Shown here: in pieces, positions 7,563 through 14,264 of the stretch
Position numbering within the stretch: the stretch's first letter is position 1
Layout of the letters: each line of letters opens with the position of its first letter
Source of the DNA: Thermofilum sp. ex4484_15
Lineage (GTDB): Archaea > Thermoproteota > Thermoprotei > Thermofilales > EX4484-15
Direction: 5' to 3'
NCBI GenBank assembly: GCA_002254595.1
Contig: NJEH01000019.1
Coordinates: 1-18,790 of the forward strand
DNA: 18,790 nucleotides
Notes under the pieces: generated by a model
What the model was told of the DNA's origin: nothing
The model's input: the letters and a program-made list of their open reading frames with translations, nothing else
The model's database searches: none
Translations under genes and position numbers: made by a program

Positions 7563-8129
7563 ATGTTGATATTAGCTTCTACTTCGGAGAGGAGGATAAC
7601 GCTCCTTAAGCTACTCGTGGAGGAATTTAAGGTAATAAAACCTAAGGCTTCTGAAGAACTAATTCAGGGCAAGCCGATAGATACCGTCCTAAGGAATTCT
7701 GAACTTAAGGCCTTAAGCGTATTAGAGGACGTAGAATCAGAGGACTTAGTATTAGCTGCAGATACAGTGGTTTCCGTTCACGGTAAAATCCTAGGTAAGC
7801 CGAAGGACCACGAATCAGCTAGGGAATACTTAGAGTTGCTTTCAGGTAAGTGGCATTACGTATATACGGGGATTAGCTTAGCTAAAAGGAGTTCAGGGAT
7901 AATAAAACAGGATTATGAGGTTACCGCTGTTAAGTTTAGAAGGTTAAGTCAGTACGAAATATACAGATATCTAGTTAGCCATGAGCCTATAGGGAAAGCA
8001 GGGGGTTACGCGATACAGGGCTTAGGAGCTTCCCTAATAGAGGAAATTAGAGGATGTTACACTAATGTTATAGGCCTTCCATTACCTTTAGTAAAAAGGT
8101 TATTAAGTGAAGTAGGCTATCTAAGTTAA
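7563..8129 (+). CDS. maf: Maf-type nucleoside triphosphate pyrophosphatase
   Basis: Hydrolyses non-canonical or excess nucleoside triphosphates to monophosphates. Starting at ATG 7563 the protein is 188 residues and begins MLILASTSERR, the Maf nucleotide-binding signature. AADTVV carries the catalytic Asp, followed by LGKPKD, then LSGKWHYVYTG. The EPIGKAGGYAIQG segment contains the Gln of the dTTP/UTP-preferring subgroup (YhdE-like) rather than the YceF type. The frame is open further upstream to a TTG at 7521 inside CysRS, but the family N-terminus fixes the start at 7563. It lies eight bases behind CysRS in the same direction and converges with the next gene (11 bases between stops). Confidence 0.93.
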   Translation: MLILASTSERRITLLKLLVEEFKVIKPKASEELIQGKPIDTVLRNSELKALSVLEDVESEDLVLAADTVVSVHGKILGKPKDHESAREYLELLSGKWHYVYTGISLAKRSSGIIKQDYEVTAVKFRRLSQYEIYRYLVSHEPIGKAGGYAIQGLGASLIEEIRGCYTNVIGLPLPLVKRLLSEVGYLS

Positions 8130-8140
8130 CTCGTAATAAA

Positions 8141-8728
8141 TTAATTATTCACATCATCATTTAAAACTATTCCCTTTAAAGCTTCCTTAACGCTCCTAAC
8201 TCTTTCGAGCTTGCTCCTGACGCTCTGCGATCTATCCATAAAATCATCTAGGGATAGCTTACCCATAAACCATTGAGTAACCAATTCATTAAGTTGGGAC
8301 TTAAGCTCCTTCTCCATAGCCGATAGGAATTCTATAGTAGTTTTAACAGCTCCTTCCTCTCCCGTTAATTTCCTTAAAACTCCTTCATTAATTGACGGGC
8401 CCTCAGTGTTATTTACTAGCTTAACTAACTTCTGTAAGGCTTCCTCGCTTAATTCCTCTAAGAGGAATAAATTGCCCCTATATATTACTAAGAGGCGGGG
8501 ATCTACCCTTAGGCTCCTGCCATCACTTCGCTCGATAGCTACTTCCACTACCTTCTTATCCTTCTTCCTAACCCTTACTTCCTTAATCCAACCTATCTCC
8601 CTACCTTCTGTATCGAGTACTAAAGCCCTTAGATACTTCCTTAATTCTGGATACTCCAATTCAGTAAAGGGTTCGATAGAGTATTCCTTAAGGAGCTTAC
8701 CTATGGATAACCTACGCCTTAATAGCAT
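8141..8728 (-). CDS. PRC-barrel domain protein with helical tail (CdvA-like architecture)
   Basis: A 195-residue cytoplasmic protein. Residues about 25-85 (counted from ATG) form a PRC-barrel-like beta domain: KYLRALVLDTEGREIGWIKE, then VRKKDKKVVEVAIERSDG and RLLVIYRGNLFLLEE, with the phi-D-x-x-G-x-x-I-G pattern typical of PRC barrels. Residues about 110-195 are mainly helix, including a stretch rich in Glu/Lys/Arg that could form a coiled coil. PRC barrel plus coiled coil is the layout of CdvA, the membrane-binding division protein of TACK archaea, but no CdvB or CdvC gene is near. Other PRC proteins bind ribosomes or membranes, so the CdvA link is a hypothesis. ATG at 8728 has AGGTG five bases upstream; an in-frame GTG at 8749 would add seven residues. 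The gap 8750-8822 holds an A/T-rich TTTTTTAA stretch that may be its promoter. Confidence 0.6.
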   Translation of the reverse strand: MLLRRRLSIGKLLKEYSIEPFTELEYPELRKYLRALVLDTEGREIGWIKEVRVRKKDKKVVEVAIERSDGRSLRVDPRLLVIYRGNLFLLEELSEEALQKLVKLVNNTEGPSINEGVLRKLTGEEGAVKTTIEFLSAMEKELKSQLNELVTQWFMGKLSLDDFMDRSQSVRSKLERVRSVKEALKGIVLNDDVNN

Positions 8729-8822
8729 CGAGGCACCTAACTTTAACACCCTTGCCTTAAAAAATTGAGATATCGTTTTGGGAAACTCCTCCTATACCTT
8801 AATGTTATTAGCATATATGGCC

Positions 8823-10304
8823 TTAAGCTCCCCTCTTCACCTCGTCGAGGAAAGACTTAATGGAATTCTCCTCGTCTAACCTTACTAACTTCAATCCCAT
8901 TACCTCGCAAGCATACCTTAATTCCTCTAGGTAATCGCCAGGTACGGCTGAGAAGTGATTAGAGCCTACGGCATTAAGGAAGAGCTCACCATCTATATTA
9001 AGCTTAAATAGAGTATGAGGCCACGTTTTACCCCACTTAAGCTTATCCTCGAACTCCCTACTTATAGTTAAGGTCTCCGCTACCATAACTTGCATATAGT
9101 ATTTCCTCCTTACCCTGATCAACCTAGCTACGGTCATTAGAGCCGAAGGAGTTCTATAAGTTACAGCTCCTCCCCCCCTGCCTTGACATTGAGGGGCTAT
9201 CCTTAACTTACGTAAGTTAGAATCTAGATCCTCACTTAAAGCCGCATAATAAACAGAGGAGGCTCCGCAATTGGCTAATACGAAGTAACCCTCCCCTAGG
9301 TACTTTAAGTCCCCAAATAAGGGAGGCCTCCCGCTTATGTAGTAAAGTAAGGTAGAGGTAATTAACCCCTTAATATCGCCTTCGCAAACGGTAGGCACTA
9401 TCTCCTTAACTCCCTCTAGATCCTTTGGGAAAGGTAAAAAGGCAGGTATTAAGCATGGATCAACTCCATAAATTTCCGAAATCTCGGGTTGACATTTTAT
9501 GGATACCCCACCTACTCTCCTCGACTTGGATAACTCCGAGATCCTATCCTTAGCCGCTAAGTACAAGGCTACTTCCTTCTTCAAGCTCTCCTCGGTTAAC
9601 ATCTTCCCATCGAATACTACTTCCGTTTTACTCGTAAGTTCGTTAACGAACTTCTCGACCCTCTCCCTATCCTTAGCTAATATCTCCTCAGCCCTTCTAA
9701 TTAACACGTATTGGTCTTCTATTAAGAAATCCCCTACTATAGCCTTAAGGGCTGAAAGATCGTCCATTAAGTGTTCCATGCCTAAGGCATAAGTACCTCC
9801 CCATAAGAGTAGTAATGAATCCTTAAGTTTACCAGCTGCCTCTATCCCCCTAGCCCACTTAACTACTTTCTTTACATTTCCTTTGACCCTATAATGTTTA
9901 ATCATATTAGGGTTTAAAGAAGATTCCCATAGCGATGCGCCTACGGCTGAAACGCAGGTAGTACCTGCCCATTCAGGATCGTCGGAGGTATAGAGGAGCA
10001 AGGGTAAGGAAGTCGCCTTAGCTAATTCTATCACTAGGTTAGGTTCTGTCCAATGCCAAAGCCCTAGTATTACCCCATGTACATCACTACTCCTGATTAA
10101 TTTAATCGCCTCTTTTACCTCTTTCATTTTACTTATACCAAAAAGTTTACTTTCATATTTACCTAAATCCCTCATTACATCATATACTCTTACTTCCCTC
10201 GCCAGCTTATTTACTAGTTCCAAATGTTTACTCCTAACGTAATTCTCCCTTTCCGATATTAAGGCGGTCTCCCTGGGATCGGTAAAGGAAATTACAGCTA
10301 TCAC
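8823..10304 (-). CDS. L-fucose isomerase-like protein
   Basis: A 493-residue protein of the L-fucose/L-arabinose isomerase-like fold, which interconverts aldoses and ketoses using a divalent metal. Family marks: VCEGDIKGLITSTLLYYISG then PPLFGDL in the middle, and GSNHFSAVPGDYLEEL near the end. By position, Glu308, Asp332 and His450 would be the metal ligands (equivalents of Glu337, Asp361 and His528 of E. coli FucI). The N-terminal Rossmann-like part (about 1-170) includes WHWTEPNLVIELA and PLLLYTSDDPEWAGTT. It is shorter than bacterial FucI (about 590) but fits the shorter archaeal relatives. The true sugar is unknown, and no sugar-catabolism genes are adjacent. The GTG start lies about 31 bases below a TATA-like box on the complement of 10332-10341, suggesting a leaderless transcript. 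Confidence 0.75.
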   Translation of the reverse strand: MIAVISFTDPRETALISERENYVRSKHLELVNKLAREVRVYDVMRDLGKYESKLFGISKMKEVKEAIKLIRSSDVHGVILGLWHWTEPNLVIELAKATSLPLLLYTSDDPEWAGTTCVSAVGASLWESSLNPNMIKHYRVKGNVKKVVKWARGIEAAGKLKDSLLLLWGGTYALGMEHLMDDLSALKAIVGDFLIEDQYVLIRRAEEILAKDRERVEKFVNELTSKTEVVFDGKMLTEESLKKEVALYLAAKDRISELSKSRRVGGVSIKCQPEISEIYGVDPCLIPAFLPFPKDLEGVKEIVPTVCEGDIKGLITSTLLYYISGRPPLFGDLKYLGEGYFVLANCGASSVYYAALSEDLDSNLRKLRIAPQCQGRGGGAVTYRTPSALMTVARLIRVRRKYYMQVMVAETLTISREFEDKLKWGKTWPHTLFKLNIDGELFLNAVGSNHFSAVPGDYLEELRYACEVMGLKLVRLDEENSIKSFLDEVKRGA

Positions 10305-10331
10305 GTTACCTTATTCATACATTATGAGTGA

Positions 10332-10341
10332 TTTAAGTATT
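10332..10341 (-). promoter_or_regulatory. TATA-like box for the isomerase-like gene
   Basis: Read on the - strand the site is ATACTTAAAT, centred about 31 bases ahead of the GTG at 10304. No Shine-Dalgarno sequence is present, consistent with a leaderless or near-leaderless transcript. Inferred. Confidence 0.4.
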
Positions 10342-10385
10342 TCTTATGAAGAGAATTACGGCTCCCCTAACTTAGGTAAGGTTAA

Positions 10386-10437
10386 CTTTAAATAGCTTCC
10401 TCTCACAACATGCTACTGAGTTAAGGGTATAGGGGGT
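10386..10437 (+). promoter_or_regulatory. Promoter and ribosome site for the DUF1512-type gene
   Basis: CTTTAAATAG at 10386-10395 is a TATA-like box. GGGGGT at 10432-10437 is a Shine-Dalgarno-like sequence six bases before the TTG at 10444; it decides that start, since no ATG or GTG lies nearby in frame. Expected transcript start is near 10416. Confidence 0.5.
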
Positions 10438-10443
10438 TAGTTA

Positions 10444-11550
10444 TTGCCTCAGGGTAACTTTTACGAACTACTTCTATGGTTAATACTCCTAACGATATTC
10501 GCTTACGCAAGTAGGGAAATAGATATCTTCAGAACGATTAAGGAAATAGAGGCTTATGTAGAGGGGTTTAGAAGGGCTACTCAGAAAGCTATAGAAACCA
10601 CATTAAAGGAGTTCAGAAATGTAGCAAAGGAAACAGAAAGCAGGAGGGTAAGTAGGATAGAGGAAAGAGTAAGGGAAATGGTAGATTCCGTCTTTCTTGA
10701 ACCGGAAGATAAGGATCCTTATGGGTTAATGGATAAGTTAAAACACTTAATGTTGGTAGAGGATAGTGCCCTAATTAACGAAATTAAGTCTCTAGTACCA
10801 CGGGCCCCTAAGGTTGCAGTGGAGAACTTAAAGGATTTAATAGAGGCTACCCGCCAACTCAACTTAATCTACAAGTACGTAGAACATTATTATAGGTTAG
10901 GTAAGAAGTTTAAGAGCATATGGTTATTACTTCAGTTACATTCACTATTGCCGTTTTTAGTAGAGGAAGTAAGCGCGTTAGAAAGTTCACTAGAGGCCTT
11001 TTCCAAGGGCCTACCGATAGGCGATAGCGTAGGTTGCTTAGTAGCTGCCAGGTTCATTCAACTATACGGTAAGGGGGAGATAAGGGAAGTAGTAGAGGAT
11101 ACCATACTTTCCAAGGCGGAATTTAAGGGTAGGGAGGTATTAGTAATAAAGGCTAAAGGTCCCAGCGGCGTTACTGGAAGGCTTGATGATGCTTTAGCCA
11201 TGGTAGTTAAAAGTAGGAGAGAACCTAAAGTGATAATAACCGTAGATGCGGCCTTAAAGTTAGAAGGAGAGAGAAGCGGAAGCATCGCGGAGGGAATAGG
11301 GGTAGCTATAGGCGGTCTAGGTGTTGAAAAGTTCAACATAGAACGTTTAGCAACTAAACTTAAGATACCTCTCTACGCTATCTTAATAAAGATGGCCGGA
11401 CCAGAAGCTTTATCGATAATGAGCAAGGAAATAGCGTTATCTATAGATAAGGCTCTTAGGAGGGTGGAAAGGGTTATAGAGGAGAGGAGCGAAGTAGGAG
11501 ATACAGTAGTATTAGTAGGGGTAGGTAATACTATAGGCGTTTACCCATAA
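10444..11550 (+). CDS. DUF1512-type archaeal protein with N-terminal membrane anchor
   Basis: A 368-residue protein that I place in the archaeal DUF1512 family from its overall pattern; no function is established. Residues 7-22 (YELLLWLILLTIFAYA) form one hydrophobic segment near the N-terminus, followed at once by a basic/acidic helical region (about 25-90) that looks like a coiled coil. This predicts a single-pass anchor with the bulk in the cytoplasm. The C-terminal half is more alpha/beta-like, with conserved-looking GPSGVTGRLDDALA, VIITVDAALKLEGE, IAEGIGVAIGGLG and the closing TVVLVGVGNTIGVYP. The start is TTG with GGGGGT six bases upstream. The next gene starts 17 bases after its stop, suggesting one operon through the zinc-ribbon genes. 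Confidence 0.65.
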   Translation: MPQGNFYELLLWLILLTIFAYASREIDIFRTIKEIEAYVEGFRRATQKAIETTLKEFRNVAKETESRRVSRIEERVREMVDSVFLEPEDKDPYGLMDKLKHLMLVEDSALINEIKSLVPRAPKVAVENLKDLIEATRQLNLIYKYVEHYYRLGKKFKSIWLLLQLHSLLPFLVEEVSALESSLEAFSKGLPIGDSVGCLVAARFIQLYGKGEIREVVEDTILSKAEFKGREVLVIKAKGPSGVTGRLDDALAMVVKSRREPKVIITVDAALKLEGERSGSIAEGIGVAIGGLGVEKFNIERLATKLKIPLYAILIKMAGPEALSIMSKEIALSIDKALRRVERVIEERSEVGDTVVLVGVGNTIGVYP

Positions 11551-11567
11551 TTAAAGGGTGGGGTAAT

Positions 11568-11960
11568 TTGAGTAGGGAGGCGTTACTTAAAAGGAAGAGG
11601 CGCTGGATACTCCTACATTTGCTAGTATTAATGCTTATAATACCGGTAATTATGGGGTTGGCTTATATGTTAGCTGAGGGAATAGATACCGAGCGGGTAT
11701 CGACGGTTTACTTGCCTTTAGCTATACTAGTAGCCGCTTACGCAGGATTAGGTCTATGGAAGGGATATAGGATGGAAATACCTAATTACCGCTTAGTAGA
11801 GATCGTTAAGTGCACTAACTGTGGTTATGAGAACGTAACGACCCCTAAGGTAGGCGATTATATTAACATGGAGAAAGAACCGTGTCCCAAGTGCGGTAGG
11901 CCCATGAAGGTATTCCTTATATATAGGGAAAGGGTAAGGAGTTCGAAGAAAGGGGGATGA
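11568..11960 (+). CDS. Small membrane protein with C-terminal zinc ribbon
   Basis: A 130-residue protein not recognised as a named family. A basic N-terminus (MSREALLKRKRRW) precedes two transmembrane segments, roughly residues 13-35 and 46-64. The remainder is soluble and carries a zinc ribbon: CTNCGYEN (Cys82, Cys85) and, about 24 residues on, CPKCGRPM. The positive-inside rule places both the N-terminus and the ribbon in the cytoplasm. The start is TTG 11568, with GGTGGGGT just upstream. It sits between the DUF1512-type gene (17 bases) and a second zinc-ribbon gene (79 bases), ahead of topoisomerase VI. Possible roles are nucleic-acid or protein binding at the membrane; nothing in sequence decides. 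Confidence 0.75.
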   Translation: MSREALLKRKRRWILLHLLVLMLIIPVIMGLAYMLAEGIDTERVSTVYLPLAILVAAYAGLGLWKGYRMEIPNYRLVEIVKCTNCGYENVTTPKVGDYINMEKEPCPKCGRPMKVFLIYRERVRSSKKGG

Positions 11961-12039
11961 TGAGGAAGGGATGAGATGATAGGTGAAGTTAAGCGGGCAG
12001 CAACTGACTACTTGCTAAAGGGTTAATAGGTGTGAATTC

Positions 12040-12201
12040 TTGCCTTGGAAGATTAAATGTACTAAGTGCGGTAGGGAGAGTTTACTTATGGTAGGCTATG
12101 ATATAAGGGACTTCAAGAAACTATACCTCTACTGCGAGAATTGTAAGGAGAATACTTTTCACGAGATTTTAGGTTACGTAGAGGAAGTAAAGGTAGAATA
12201 A
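12040..12201 (+). CDS. 53-residue zinc-ribbon protein
   Basis: A short gene reading MPWKIKCTKCGRESLLMVGY, then DIRDFKKLYLYCENCKENTF and HEILGYVEEVKVE. Two CxxC knuckles (Cys7/Cys10 and Cys32/Cys35) form a four-cysteine zinc site of rubredoxin/zinc-ribbon type, as in many small archaeal nucleic-acid-binding or ribosome-associated proteins. The start is TTG 12040, supported by AGGTG at 12028-12032 with seven bases between. An in-frame TAA at 12016-12018 rules out a longer form. Translation is internally consistent and codon use (AGG, AAG, TTA) matches the neighbours, so I take it as real despite its size. Function unknown. Confidence 0.7.
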   Translation: MPWKIKCTKCGRESLLMVGYDIRDFKKLYLYCENCKENTFHEILGYVEEVKVE

Positions 12202-12255
12202 AAGGAATTAGGGTATTAATTTGAGGTAGGAAGGCATTTTAGCAACCTTTATAGC

Positions 12256-12312
12256 CCACCTAGTAGAATATGTAATAGCCCTGCCCTTAGGGTCAAGAGG
12301 GCTTCTAGGAGG
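12256..12312 (+). promoter_or_regulatory. Possible Shine-Dalgarno-sequestering structure before top6B
   Basis: The Shine-Dalgarno sequence AGGAGG (12307-12312) lies seven bases before the ATG of top6B. CCACCTAG-like sequence at 12256-12263 can pair with CTAGGAGG at 12305-12312 (seven of eight pairs). Enclosed between them is a second perfect stem, AGCCCT (12277-12282) with AGGGCT (12298-12303). Such a fold would hide the ribosome site. A TATA-like TTTATA at 12248-12253 could instead start a transcript near 12275 that lacks the outer strand. Found by eye; regulation is a hypothesis. Confidence 0.35.
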
Positions 12313-12319
12313 ATAAACC

Positions 12320-13870
12320 ATGTCGGAGAGTCCCTTAGCTAGGGAGAGTTACAGGGGGCTTAGCGCCGCCGAATTCTTTTATAGAAATAGGGAGATAGCG
12401 GGTTTCTCTAACCCAGTTAGGGCTCTCTATCAAACGGTAAGGGAGTTAGTAGAAAATTCGCTAGACGCTACGGAACTCCATGGGATCCTACCTGATTTAA
12501 AGGTGTTCATAGAGCTAGGCGATAAGCCAGATAGAGTTAAGGTCAGGGTAGAGGATAACGGAGTAGGCATACCCTATGATGAGATACCTAACGTCTTCGG
12601 TAGGGTTTTCTATGGATCTAAATATGTTATAAAGCAGTCAAGGGGCGTCTTCGGATTAGGGATAAAAATGGCCGTACTTTACGCTCAGATAACCACGGGT
12701 ACGCCGATATACGTTATGAGCGCTACTCCTTATTCACCGGTAATAGCCGAATATAAGCTAATGATCGATATATCGAAGAATAGACCGATAATACTACACG
12801 AGAGGCTAAGGAGGAAGAATAGGAAGTGGCACGGTACTATCGTAGAGTTAACCATAGAGGGAAACTGGCCTCAAGCTAGGAGGAGGGTTGAGGAATATAT
12901 CCGTAGGACAGCTATAATAACTCCTTATGCCAACATATATTTTAAAAGCCCTGATAGCGAGTTAATCTTCAAGCGGCTAACTAAGGTAATGCCGCCCCCT
13001 CCCAAGGAAGCTAAACCCCATCCCTACGGGGTAGATGTAGAAATGCTTAAAATGTTGATAAGGTCGGCTGATAAATCATTAACCCTTAAAGACTTCATAT
13101 CCTCTACTTTCGAAGGGGTAGGGGAAGGTATAGCTAGTAACTTTATGAAGTGGTGTAAGTTAAATCCCTATAAGAAGCTAAGTAAATTAACGTTAGACGA
13201 TATAGTTAAGTTAGCTAAATTCATGAAGGAATACCCAAACTGGAGGAGGCCTAGGCCGCTCTCCCTCTCCCCCATAGGGGAGGATCTATTGAGAAGAGGA
13301 ATTAAGGAGATACTTGGAGCGGAATACGTTGCGGCGGTAACGCGTAAACCGTCTTCTTACGGAGGGAATCCCTTCGTAGTGGAGGTAGCCTTAGCCTGGG
13401 GAGGTAAAATACAGCCTAGTGATAAACCGTTACTATTTAGGTTCGCTAATAAAATACCGTTGTTATATGATGAAGGAGCAGACGTCTCCAGGAAGGTAAT
13501 TGATAATTTAGATTGGAGTAACTATAAAGTAAAGTTCCCAGCGCCTTTAGCGGTCTTAGTCCACGTATGTTCTACTAAGTTACCGTTTAAAGGAGTAGGT
13601 AAGGAGGCTATAGCTGACATACCGGAGATAGAGAAGGAGATAAGTAACGCCCTTAAGGAGTGCGGAAGAAGGCTTAAAGCCCATATAACCATGGTGGAGA
13701 AGATACATGAAAAAGCTAGGAGGAAGGTCCATTTCTCTAAATATATAGGGGAGGTGGCTAGGGCCCTCTCGGAAATAACGGGCTTACCCTCTGAAAAGTT
13801 TGCTGATAAGTTACTTAAGATATTAAGTGAAGAGTTAGGGGAGGAGGTGAAGGTAAGTGAAGTACATTAG
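12320..13870 (+). CDS. top6B: DNA topoisomerase VI subunit B
   Basis: ATPase subunit of the archaeal type IIB topoisomerase, which relaxes and decatenates DNA by ATP-driven double-strand passage together with Top6A. The 516-residue protein has the GHKL ATP-binding motifs in order: N-box RELVENSLDA (residues 41-50), G1 DNGVGI (79-84) and G2 GVFGLG (109-114). A helix-two-turn-helix region (about 240-320) follows, then the transducer domain with the STKLPFKGVGKEAIAD segment carrying the switch lysine. All parts are present. AGGAGG lies seven bases before the ATG. Its last 14 bases overlap the start of top6A, whose Shine-Dalgarno sequence is inside this gene. No oddity is seen in this subunit, which makes the break in its partner more notable. 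Confidence 0.96.
   Translation: MSESPLARESYRGLSAAEFFYRNREIAGFSNPVRALYQTVRELVENSLDATELHGILPDLKVFIELGDKPDRVKVRVEDNGVGIPYDEIPNVFGRVFYGSKYVIKQSRGVFGLGIKMAVLYAQITTGTPIYVMSATPYSPVIAEYKLMIDISKNRPIILHERLRRKNRKWHGTIVELTIEGNWPQARRRVEEYIRRTAIITPYANIYFKSPDSELIFKRLTKVMPPPPKEAKPHPYGVDVEMLKMLIRSADKSLTLKDFISSTFEGVGEGIASNFMKWCKLNPYKKLSKLTLDDIVKLAKFMKEYPNWRRPRPLSLSPIGEDLLRRGIKEILGAEYVAAVTRKPSSYGGNPFVVEVALAWGGKIQPSDKPLLFRFANKIPLLYDEGADVSRKVIDNLDWSNYKVKFPAPLAVLVHVCSTKLPFKGVGKEAIADIPEIEKEISNALKECGRRLKAHITMVEKIHEKARRKVHFSKYIGEVARALSEITGLPSEKFADKLLKILSEELGEEVKVSEVH
13843..13850 (+). promoter_or_regulatory. Strong Shine-Dalgarno of top6A inside top6B
   Basis: GGAGGTGA is a perfect match to the archaeal anti-Shine-Dalgarno core and lies six bases before the GTG at 13857. 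It fixes the top6A start and implies coupled translation of the two subunits. Confidence 0.75.
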
Positions 13871-14264
13871 CGAGGAGGAAATATTAAAGAGGCTAGAAGA
13901 ATTAGGCAAGAAGATAGCTAAGCAGATACTTAAAGGTGAGAAGCCGAAGCTGGAGATACCCTTAAGGACCTTATCGAACACCATATGGGATGAGGAAAGG
14001 GGTCTACTATTATTGGGTCCTAAAAGAGCTGTAAGGGAATTCTTCGACCTAAAGGAAGCTAAGAAGTTCATGCAGACGGTATTAATGCTCAGTTTACTAG
14101 TTAGAGCTAGGAGAGAGGGCGATTATCCTACTATTAGGGATCTCTATTATACCGGTAAGCATACCATAGTGTATATCGACCATCTGGGTAGAACGGCGAG
14201 AGAGGAGCGAGAGAGGAAACGTGGGATGATCAGAGGGAATCGAATTCCGTCTTACAGGATATAG
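13857..14264 (+). CDS. top6A: DNA topoisomerase VI subunit A, N-terminal part (CAP domain); frame broken
   Basis: DNA-cleaving subunit of topoisomerase VI, related to Spo11. This 135-residue frame covers the winged-helix (CAP-like) domain: IPLRTLSNTIWDEERG, then the catalytic motif TIRDLYYTGKHTI, in which Tyr98 (second Tyr) should form the covalent link to DNA. Up to HTIVYIDHLGRTAREE the sequence follows Top6A. After that, the last 20 or so residues (RERKRGMIRGNRIPSYRI) are basic and unlike the family, and the frame ends at TAG 14262-14264. The expected continuation TWDDQRESNSVLQD is present in another frame from 14219. The break coincides with an exact 11-bp tandem repeat at 14196-14217. Start: GTG with a perfect Shine-Dalgarno, overlapping top6B by 14 bases. 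As written, this product lacks the Toprim domain. Confidence 0.88.
   Translation: MKYISEEEILKRLEELGKKIAKQILKGEKPKLEIPLRTLSNTIWDEERGLLLLGPKRAVREFFDLKEAKKFMQTVLMLSLLVRARREGDYPTIRDLYYTGKHTIVYIDHLGRTAREERERKRGMIRGNRIPSYRI

Noticed and set aside
10324..10395. A 23-residue frame starting MSDLSISYEENYG in the divergent gap.
   Set aside because: It overlaps both putative promoters, has no ribosome site and no recognisable features.
11957..12007. C/D-box-like ATGATGA ... CTGA between the two zinc-ribbon genes.
   Set aside because: Internal D' and C' boxes are missing or almost touching, so a working double-guide RNA is unlikely; the C box is simply the overlapping stop and start region of the coding frame.
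11976..12026. A 16-residue frame (MIGEVKRAATDYLLKG) before the 53-residue zinc-ribbon gene.
   Set aside because: Too short to support; no domain and no conserved pattern visible.
14190..14222. Programmed -1 ribosomal frameshift as the first explanation for the Top6A break.
   Set aside because: No classical slippery heptamer is seen in the zero frame, and the exact 11-bp duplication explains the shift more simply. Not fully excluded.
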